Below, one piece after another: positions 25,995-31,747 of a stretch of DNA of 31,747 nt (positions are counted from its first letter, which is position 1; each line of letters starts with the position of its first letter). The notes beneath the pieces are model-generated. The model made no database searches and was not told the origin of the DNA. It saw only the letters and a program-made list of their open reading frames with translations. The position numbers and the translations under genes were made by a program. The DNA is from Candidatus Tepidiaquacellales bacterium UBA6667. Lineage in GTDB: Bacteria > Bacteroidota > Ignavibacteria > Tepidaquicellales > Tepidaquicellaceae. Location: contig DKKL01000007.1 in the NCBI GenBank assembly GCA_002455255.1, positions 164,724-196,470 of the forward strand, written 5' to 3'.

Positions 25995-27311
25995 ATGGAA
26001 GAAGAATTAAAATATAAACTTATCTCAGACTTCAAACTGTTGGAGTCTTCGTTAAACGGTGAAGCTAAAAGTCCGTTCCACAAAATCAGACAGGATGCAA
26101 TTTCTGTTTTTGAAGAACTTGGATTTCCCGTGAAAAAACTTGAAGAGTGGAAATATACAAATTTATCAAATATTACAAAAAACAGATTTAGGCAGTTTCT
26201 CATTCCTGAAAAAATAAATCTAACTTTTGAAGAAGTTGCCGGGTTTATTTATCCTGAATTTGAAGGGAATATCATTGTTTTGATTAACGGTCACTATTCT
26301 GTAAAATTCTCAAAAATTGTTACTCAAAAAGATGGTGTCTTTATCGGAAGTTTTTCGGAAGCCCGTGAGAAACATAACGATCTGATTCAAAATTATTTCG
26401 CAAAATATGCTGACTATTACAGAAATAGTCTCACTGCATTAAACACTGCTTTTGCTATTGATGGTGTATTTATTCATCTTGAAAAAAACGTAACTGTTGA
26501 TGAACCTCTCCTTATTCTTAATATTGCAGATTCAAGAGAAGAAAATCTCATTGCTCAGCCGAGAAATCTTTTCATTCTTGAAGAAGGTTCTTCTATTCTT
26601 ATGGCTGATGATTATTATACAATTGGTGATCATCCGTTTTTTACAAATTCTGTAACGGAAATTATTCTAAAACAAAATGCATCTCTTGAACATTATAAAA
26701 TTCAAAATGATGGCAGTAATGCATATCATATAGGGACTATTCAGGTAGAGCAGGAACGTGACAGCAGATTTAGCAATACAACTATTTCATGGGGTGGTGG
26801 ATTAATTAGAAATAATCTGAATGCAACGCTTAACGGAGAAAATTCCGAAAGCCATTTTTTTGGATTATATTTGCTTAAAGATAAACAATTTGTTGATAAC
26901 CATACTTTGGTTGACCACGCTGTCCCAAATTGTAACAGTAACGAACTTTATAAAGGTTTAATTGATGATAAGGCAACAGGTGTTTTTAATGGTAAAATTA
27001 TGGTAAGAAAAGATGCTCAGAAAACAAATGCTTATCAGTCAAATAAAAATATTTTATTATCAGAGAATGCTAAGATAAATGCAAAACCTCAACTTGAAAT
27101 TTTTGCTGATGATGTTAAGTGTTCTCATGGTGCTACTTCCGGTCAACTTGATGAAAACTCTATGTTTTATCTTCAGTCGAGAGGTATATCTAAAGTTGAA
27201 GCTAAAATATTATTAATGAATGCATTTTCAAGTGAAGTGATTGATTCAGTTAAGATAGATAGTTTAAGGCAACATTTACATAACCTTATACTTAAAAAAT
27301 TGGGAAAATAA
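25995..27311 (+). CDS. sufD: SufD scaffold subunit
   Basis: The 438-residue protein follows the SufD pattern: an N-terminal helical region with EELGFPVKKLEEWKYTNLSNI, then a beta-helix core (GSSILMADDYY, VDNHTLVDHAVPNCNSNELYKG, GVFNGKIMVRKDAQKTNAYQSNKNILLS) and the C-terminal CSHGATSGQLDENSMFYLQSRGI. The HGAT motif contains the histidine that lies opposite SufB at the subunit interface. It is 2 bases from sufS, so translation is likely coupled. Confidence 0.96.
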   Translation: MEEELKYKLISDFKLLESSLNGEAKSPFHKIRQDAISVFEELGFPVKKLEEWKYTNLSNITKNRFRQFLIPEKINLTFEEVAGFIYPEFEGNIIVLINGHYSVKFSKIVTQKDGVFIGSFSEAREKHNDLIQNYFAKYADYYRNSLTALNTAFAIDGVFIHLEKNVTVDEPLLILNIADSREENLIAQPRNLFILEEGSSILMADDYYTIGDHPFFTNSVTEIILKQNASLEHYKIQNDGSNAYHIGTIQVEQERDSRFSNTTISWGGGLIRNNLNATLNGENSESHFFGLYLLKDKQFVDNHTLVDHAVPNCNSNELYKGLIDDKATGVFNGKIMVRKDAQKTNAYQSNKNILLSENAKINAKPQLEIFADDVKCSHGATSGQLDENSMFYLQSRGISKVEAKILLMNAFSSEVIDSVKIDSLRQHLHNLILKKLGK

Positions 27312-27313
27312 TT

Positions 27314-28555
27314 TTGCAATCCGGAAGTAAAATATTAAAATTTGATGTCGATAAATTAAGAAGTCAATTTCCGATACTTACTCAAAAAATTAACGGTAAA
27401 CCTCTTGTTTATTTTGATAATGCTGCTACTTCTCAAAAACCTCTCTCTGTTCTCGAAAAAGTATATGAATATTATACAACTATAAACAGTAATGTTCACA
27501 GAGGAATACATACTCTCAGCGAAAAAGCAACAATCGAATTTGAAACTGCCCGTGAAAAATCAAGAAAATTCCTGAATGCAATAAGTATAGAAGAAATTAT
27601 TTTTACAAAAGGTGTTACCGATGGTATTAATCTTGTAGCATTTTCATTCGGTGAAAAATATATTAACGCCGGTGATGAAATTGTAATTTCTGAAATGGAA
27701 CATCACTCGAATATTGTTCCCTGGCAAATGTTGTGCGAAAGAAAAAATGCAAAACTGAAAGTTATTCCCGTAAATGAAAAAGGTGAACTTATTATTGATG
27801 AATATAAAAATCTCTTATCTGAAAAAGTTAAAATAGTAGCAGTCACTCATGTTTCAAATTCTCTCGGAACAATTAATCCTGTAAAAGAAATAATTGAAAT
27901 TGCTCACAGCAGAAATATTCCTGTGTTGTTAGATGGTGCTCAGGCAGCTCCTCATTTGAAAATTGATGTTCAAGAGCTTGATGTTGATTTTTATGTTATC
28001 TCATCACACAAGTTCTACGGTCCGACAGGTAGCGGGGTTTTATACGGTAAAGAAAAATTTCTTGAATCTATGCCTCCTTATCAAGGTGGAGGGGAAATGA
28101 TAAAATCCGTTTCATTTTCAAAAACTCTTTACAATGAACTTCCTTATAAGTTTGAGGCAGGAACTCCAAATATTGCCGGGGCTATCGGTATGGGTAGTGC
28201 AATAGATTTTATTGAAAATCTTGGATATGAAAATATTTCAACTTATGAAAATGAATTACTCCATTATGCTACTGATAAATTGAATGAAATTGATGGAATG
28301 AGAATAATTGGAACTGCAAAACACAAAGCAAGCGTTGTGTCATTTATAATTAATGGAATTCATCCTTATGATACGGGTTCTATTCTTGACCAGCTTGGGA
28401 TTGCTGTTAGAACAGGATATCATTGTACTCAACCATTAATTGATTTCTATAAATTACCCGGAACTGTAAGAGCTTCTTTTGCTGTTTATAATACTTTCGA
28501 AGAAATTGACAGATTGATTGAAGGAATTCATAAAGTTAAAAAAATGATCGGGTGA
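27314..28555 (+). CDS. sufS: SufS cysteine desulfurase (class II), TTG start
   Basis: The 413-residue PLP enzyme removes sulfur from cysteine. Visible residues are VYFDNAATSQKP (33-43), MEHHSNIVPWQ (128-138), LLDGAQAAPH (Asp207, Gln210), the PLP lysine in SSHKFYGPTGSG (Lys233), and the persulfide cysteine in RTGYHCTQP (Cys371). It is a full-length class II SufS. The start is TTG, 2 bases after the sufD stop; the alignment begins within ~10 residues, so no later start fits better. The stop overlaps the sufE start by 4 bases (GTGA). Confidence 0.95.
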   Translation: MQSGSKILKFDVDKLRSQFPILTQKINGKPLVYFDNAATSQKPLSVLEKVYEYYTTINSNVHRGIHTLSEKATIEFETAREKSRKFLNAISIEEIIFTKGVTDGINLVAFSFGEKYINAGDEIVISEMEHHSNIVPWQMLCERKNAKLKVIPVNEKGELIIDEYKNLLSEKVKIVAVTHVSNSLGTINPVKEIIEIAHSRNIPVLLDGAQAAPHLKIDVQELDVDFYVISSHKFYGPTGSGVLYGKEKFLESMPPYQGGGEMIKSVSFSKTLYNELPYKFEAGTPNIAGAIGMGSAIDFIENLGYENISTYENELLHYATDKLNEIDGMRIIGTAKHKASVVSFIINGIHPYDTGSILDQLGIAVRTGYHCTQPLIDFYKLPGTVRASFAVYNTFEEIDRLIEGIHKVKKMIG

Positions 28556-28971
28556 ATTCGATAGATGAAATTGAAAATAGTTTAGTTGAAGATTTTAATA
28601 CTTTTACTGAATGGTCAGATAAATATGAATATATTATAGATCTTGGAAAAAATTTAACGCTTATTCCGGAACAGTTTAAAATTGATGAATTTAAAGTTAA
28701 AGGTTGTCAGTCACAGGTCTGGCTGAAACCGGAATATAAAGATGGTAAAATTTTTTTTTATGCTGACAGTGATGCAATTATTACTAAGGGTTTAATAGCT
28801 CTACTTGTAAAAGTTTTATCGGGACAAAAACCTGAAGATATTGTAAATTCAAAATTAAATTTTCTTGACAAAATTGGTATGAAAGAACACTTATCTCCTA
28901 CAAGATCAAACGGATTGAGCTCTATGATAAATTATATGAAAAAATATGCAGAAGTATATTCAAAAAAATAA
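28552..28971 (+). CDS. sufE: SufE sulfur-acceptor protein, GTG start
   Basis: The 139-residue protein has the SufE core: YEYIIDLGKNLTLIP, FKVKGCQSQVWL with the sulfur-accepting Cys52, and ADSDAIITKGLIALLVKVLSGQKPEDI. It accepts persulfide sulfur from SufS and passes it to SufB. The class is SufE, not SufU (no zinc-binding cysteine/aspartate set). It starts at GTG inside the sufS stop (4-base overlap), indicating coupled translation. Confidence 0.95.
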   Translation: MNSIDEIENSLVEDFNTFTEWSDKYEYIIDLGKNLTLIPEQFKIDEFKVKGCQSQVWLKPEYKDGKIFFYADSDAIITKGLIALLVKVLSGQKPEDIVNSKLNFLDKIGMKEHLSPTRSNGLSSMINYMKKYAEVYSKK

Positions 28972-28973
28972 TT

Positions 28974-29456
28974 ATGCCAAGTTTTAATATTATTAAAAAA
29001 GACGGAAAGATTGAAAGTGTTTCTGTGGATTCTTCAGATGTAGATAATAAAGAAAATCAGGAACATTTGAATAAAACAGATAATTCTGAACTTGAGAAAG
29101 TTAGTTCCGGAAAATCTGAAAAGTCAGAGAATAAAATTTCATCTTATCCCGTTGAAGTGATAAAAGAAGAAGCAATCAAAGTATTGAAGTCATGTTATGA
29201 TCCTGAAATTCCTGTTAATGTTTTTGAATTAGGATTAATCTATGATGTAAAAGTAGCCACAAATGGTGATGTTTTAGTTATTATGACTTTAACTTCCCCA
29301 TCTTGCCCGGTTGCCGGCTCTTTGCCGACTGAAATTGAAGATAAATTAAAGGAACATCCTATGATAAATGATGCTAAAGTACAAATAACTTTTGAACCTC
29401 CTTGGGATATGAATAAAATGTCTGAAGAAGCAAAATTAGAATTAGGATTTTTATAA
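28974..29456 (+). CDS. SufT-like MIP18/DUF59 protein with long charged N-terminus
   Basis: Residues ~57-145 are a MIP18 (DUF59) domain: AIKVLKSCYDPEIPVNVFELGLIYDV, the TSPSCP cysteine motif (Cys111), and EPPWDMNKMSEEAKLELG. SufT proteins assist Fe-S cluster maturation, often by delivery to client proteins. The first ~55 residues are low-complexity, rich in Asp/Asn/Glu/Ser/Lys, and unlike a folded domain. The protein lacks the C-terminal zinc-binding cysteines of PaaD, so SufT is the better name despite the neighbouring PaaE-like reductase. It is 2 bases after sufE and 1 base before the reductase. Confidence 0.88.
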   Translation: MPSFNIIKKDGKIESVSVDSSDVDNKENQEHLNKTDNSELEKVSSGKSEKSENKISSYPVEVIKEEAIKVLKSCYDPEIPVNVFELGLIYDVKVATNGDVLVIMTLTSPSCPVAGSLPTEIEDKLKEHPMINDAKVQITFEPPWDMNKMSEEAKLELGFL

Positions 29457-29457
29457 T

Positions 29458-30555
29458 ATGTCATTGAAATACATTCCTCTAAAAATTAAAAATAAAACAA
29501 TATTAACTCCGGATTCTGCATCATTTCGAATGGATATTCCGGATGATAAAAAGGAACTTTTTAAATATAAACCCGGTCAATATATTGGAATCAGGGTTGT
29601 CATTAACAACATAGAATACCGAAGGGAATACTCTCTCTGTAGCTCTCCTGATGTAAACGAACCGTTAACTTTTGCTGCAAAATATATAAACAGTGGTATT
29701 GTTTCAAAATACCTTGTAAAAGATTTAAAAGAAGGGGATATGATTGAAATTCTTCCCCCACAAGGAAAATTTACTCCAACTTTAAATCCTGATAATTATA
29801 AAGTTTATTTTCTAATTGCCGGAGGTAGCGGAATTACACCAATGCTTTCTATTGCAAAATCAATTCTTCAGATTGAAAAGCACTCTAAGGTTATTCTTTA
29901 TTATGGTAACAATGAAGAGACTGATATAATGTTTGCAAAAGAATTTGACGAGCTTTCAAGAAATTATGAAAATAAATTTTTTAAATTCTATTCTCTTGAA
30001 AAGTATGATTTAAACTGGAAAGGTCTGAAGGGTAAAATTAATATTCATGATCTCGGCAGAATAATAAATGATTTCAGAAGTTCAGAAAATCTTTCAAATG
30101 AATTTTTTATATGCGGTCCTTTACCTATGATGGATTTAGCAAAAGATGAAATAAAAAAATGGAACATCTCCGATTCAAAAATTCATATCGAATTTTTTAC
30201 TCCACCTGTTCCGGAATCTGTAAAAAAGGAAGAAGTATTGAATAAATTAAACTTAAACGATGAAATCCCTGATGCTGTTCACGACCGACAGGTTAAAATC
30301 AGTTTGGATAATGAAGAATACAATATTACTGTTAAACCAAATCAGTCAATTCTTGAAGCGGCTATGGATGCAGGTCTTGACCCGCCTTACTCTTGCAGAA
30401 GCGGAATCTGCACTACGTGCAGAGCAAAGCTTTCTTCAGGTAAAGTGAAAATGGATGAACGAGAAGGTTTGTCAGATGCTGAAATTGAAGAAGGTTACAT
30501 ACTTACCTGTCAGTCACACCCTCTTACAAATGATGTAAGTTTGGAATATATGTAA
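29458..30555 (+). CDS. PaaE-like FAD/2Fe-2S oxidoreductase
   Basis: The 365-residue protein has three parts. The FAD-binding barrel (~1-105) carries RREYSLCSS (Arg56-Ser59). The NAD(P)-binding domain (~110-245) has IAGGSGITPM and ICGPLPMM (Cys219). The C-terminal plant-type ferredoxin domain (~275-365) has CRSGICTTC (Cys313, 318, 321) and Cys351. This is the layout of PaaE, the phenylacetyl-CoA epoxidase reductase, and of HCP and other oxygenase reductases; it passes electrons from NAD(P)H to a partner. No paaABC genes are present. It is the last gene of the suf operon, one base after sufT, so its partner may be the SUF machinery. The gene may equally have been placed here as a client. It converges with the DUF2007 gene. 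Confidence 0.88.
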   Translation: MSLKYIPLKIKNKTILTPDSASFRMDIPDDKKELFKYKPGQYIGIRVVINNIEYRREYSLCSSPDVNEPLTFAAKYINSGIVSKYLVKDLKEGDMIEILPPQGKFTPTLNPDNYKVYFLIAGGSGITPMLSIAKSILQIEKHSKVILYYGNNEETDIMFAKEFDELSRNYENKFFKFYSLEKYDLNWKGLKGKINIHDLGRIINDFRSSENLSNEFFICGPLPMMDLAKDEIKKWNISDSKIHIEFFTPPVPESVKKEEVLNKLNLNDEIPDAVHDRQVKISLDNEEYNITVKPNQSILEAAMDAGLDPPYSCRSGICTTCRAKLSSGKVKMDEREGLSDAEIEEGYILTCQSHPLTNDVSLEYM

Positions 30556-30559
30556 TTTC

Positions 30560-30826
30560 TTAGTCGTCTTTAACGTCTTTTAGTAATTCTCTCGCATATT
30601 CCGCATCTTCAGGCATAACCTGTATTTCTATAGGTCCTGTAACAGGGTTGAATCCTGTGCCTATCACTCCTACTCCAAATAAATTTTCAACATTTTCTCC
30701 TCTTATAACATATTTGATATTTGCTTCATCTAATATCGATTTTACAACTGATTCAACTGCTTCATTTCCTGTTGAGAAAATTGTTACTGCTCTTTCGTTA
30801 TCAAGTTTATTGTGATCTATGCTCAT
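30560..30826 (-). CDS. DUF2007 small protein
   Basis: The 88-residue protein has the DUF2007 form: a strand-helix start (VTIFSTGNEAVESVVKSILDEANI), a glycine-rich middle (ENLFGVGVIGTGFNPVTGPIEIQV) and the closing PEDAEYARELLKD. The family is small and cytoplasmic, sometimes called a putative signal-transducing protein; no function is proven. It is the 3' gene of a three-gene minus-strand run: the HdeD-like gene is 11 bases upstream. Confidence 0.85.
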   Translation of the reverse strand: MSIDHNKLDNERAVTIFSTGNEAVESVVKSILDEANIKYVIRGENVENLFGVGVIGTGFNPVTGPIEIQVMPEDAEYARELLKDVKDD

Positions 30827-30837
30827 ATTTGTTTTTA

Positions 30838-31368
30838 TTAATTTTTTAAATTCTTAATTTTAAATGATATCGCTATTGCCATTATTCCAAAAAATATTGA
30901 ATACATTCCAAGAACCATTACTAATACTTCTGCACCAACTATTAAATCGGCAAGTAATGCAATACCGAATATAATAGAAACCACAGCATTTAAAATTCCA
31001 AACCATTCATTTCGGTTGGAATCTTTCATTTTTATTGAATAATAAAACTGAAATAATCCTGAAATAATTGCATAAACTGAAATATATAAGATTGAAGCCA
31101 TAACACTTAATCCCGGTAAAAATACAAACAACGAACCAAGAAATATTAAAAATAATCCTTCAAATATACTGAAAATTTTGTCGTCTGAATCCGGTAAACT
31201 GAATCCTCCGAATAAAAGAAAAAATCCACTGACTATTGCATATATTCCGAAAACAAGTACAAGCGATGCAAGCATTAATTCAGGTGTTGCAAATGCCAAT
31301 ATTCCAAAAATAACTGCTAATACTCCTCTTAGTGTAACTATCCACCAAGATTTTTGTAATTTTTCCAT
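30838..31368 (-). CDS. HdeD/DUF308 family membrane protein
   Basis: The 176-residue protein has about six membrane helices arranged as repeated DUF308 hairpins: WWIVTLRGVLAVIFGILAFATPELML, LVLVFGIYAIVSGFF, IFEGLFLIFLGSLFVFLPGL, then FGILNAVVSIIFGIALLADL. The R-G-V/I-x-x-I-x-F-G pattern is typical. E. coli HdeD contributes to acid resistance at high cell density, but most relatives are uncharacterised. It is the middle gene of the minus-strand run, 18 bases downstream of a second, partial HdeD-like gene. Confidence 0.85.
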   Translation of the reverse strand: MEKLQKSWWIVTLRGVLAVIFGILAFATPELMLASLVLVFGIYAIVSGFFLLFGGFSLPDSDDKIFSIFEGLFLIFLGSLFVFLPGLSVMASILYISVYAIISGLFQFYYSIKMKDSNRNEWFGILNAVVSIIFGIALLADLIVGAEVLVMVLGMYSIFFGIMAIAISFKIKNLKN

Positions 31369-31386
31369 TTCAGTTTTTTTTATTTT

Positions 31387-31747
31387 TTAAAAATTATAAC
31401 TTTTAATTTTCATAGATTGCCATATTGAAATTATTCCGGTAATTAATAATACAAGTCCGATTAATCTTACAGTTCCAAAACTGTTTGTTACAAAATCTAA
31501 CCAGATTAAAATTCCAAGTAATATAGTAATAAATCCGTTTAGAATTCCTAAAAATTCATTCTGAATTATTTTTCTTATCGCAATGGACACTACTATTTGT
31601 ATCAATCCGCCAAGTACAAAAAGAAATGTTAATATGGTAATTATTACATCTGCTGATTCTTGTGTGTTCTTTAATATTATCACCCCAAATACTAAATATA
31701 CTACACCTTCAATTATTTTTAAGACGTTATCAGAAATTGGTTTGTCT
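31387..31747 (-). CDS. Second HdeD/DUF308-like membrane protein, 5' end beyond the window
   Basis: The reading frame is open through the window edge. The visible ~119 residues begin DKPISDNVLKIIEGVVYLVFGVIIL, a DUF308 hairpin, and continue with FVLGGLIQIVVSIAIRK and FLGILNGFITILLGILIWLDFV. The GTG at 31683 would start in the middle of a membrane helix, so it is not the true start; the gene enters from the right edge. It is a paralogue of the neighbouring HdeD-like gene, diverged but with the same hairpin plan. Confidence 0.8.
   Translation of the reverse strand, partial: DKPISDNVLKIIEGVVYLVFGVIILKNTQESADVIITILTFLFVLGGLIQIVVSIAIRKIIQNEFLGILNGFITILLGILIWLDFVTNSFGTVRLIGLVLLITGIISIWQSMKIKSYNF

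Noticed and set aside
28974..29456. PaaD of a phenylacetate pathway
   Set aside because: The C-terminal zinc-binding cysteines of PaaD are missing, no other paa genes are present, and it is embedded in the suf operon.
31387..31683. Complete 98-residue protein starting at GTG 31683
   Set aside because: The frame stays open upstream to the window edge, and the upstream residues complete a DUF308 membrane hairpin.

Overview
The window is very AT-rich and gene-dense. It looks like chromosomal DNA of an Ignavibacteria/Kapabacteria-type member of the Bacteroidota-Chlorobiota group. The main evidence is the type IX secretion (T9SS) tail at the end of the 1274-residue protein, which has the NYPNPFNPTTKI...GIYFYRI form typical of Ignavibacteria. 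Supporting signs are a Bacteroidota-style promoter (TTTG, 19 bases, TAnnTTTG) before that gene, Bacteroidota-type lipoboxes, a TPR-LuxR regulator, and a sufBCDSE-sufT cluster. The taxonomic call is inference from these signs.

Layout. Bases 1-5129 (minus) hold one giant secreted beta-helix gene, interrupted by a single in-frame TAA at 2280-2282 and running off the left edge. A TPR/coiled-coil/LuxR-HTH regulator (5255-6766, plus) is transcribed divergently from it. Next come a small lipoprotein (minus), tRNA-Leu(UAA) with a strong terminator, a DUF4436 membrane protein (minus), a DinB-family protein and an unrecognised helical 487-residue protein (plus). A second giant T9SS cargo with beta-helix, amidotransferase-like and Fn3-like regions follows (10617-14441, minus), preceded by a leader with interleaved inverted repeats. 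Bases 14740-18780 (plus) encode a YciI-like protein, a DedA membrane protein, a GroES-like protein and two MFS transporters; the last three start at GTG or TTG. Then come a Kef-type antiporter (minus), a third beta-helix protein without a sorting tail (plus), a lipoprotein (plus) and a DUF4870 membrane protein (minus).

Bases 23742-30555 are a compact Fe-S assembly operon: sufB, sufC, sufD, sufS, sufE, a SufT-like MIP18 protein and a PaaE-like FAD/2Fe-2S reductase. A GACTA-TTT-TAGTC palindrome matching the core of the IscR type-1 operator lies about 55 bases before sufB. The right end carries a minus-strand run: DUF2007, an HdeD-like protein and a second HdeD-like protein cut by the window edge.

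How the genes work together. The SUF genes form a clear functional unit, and the reductase may supply electrons to it or simply be a client. The three beta-helix proteins share an N-terminal module, and two of them also share a leader motif at nearly the same distance from the start codon. I saw no phage, insertion sequence, CRISPR array or defence system. The observations most worth checking are the nonsense codon in an otherwise intact ~1,700-codon frame, the structured leader at 14451-14515, and the palindrome upstream of sufB.
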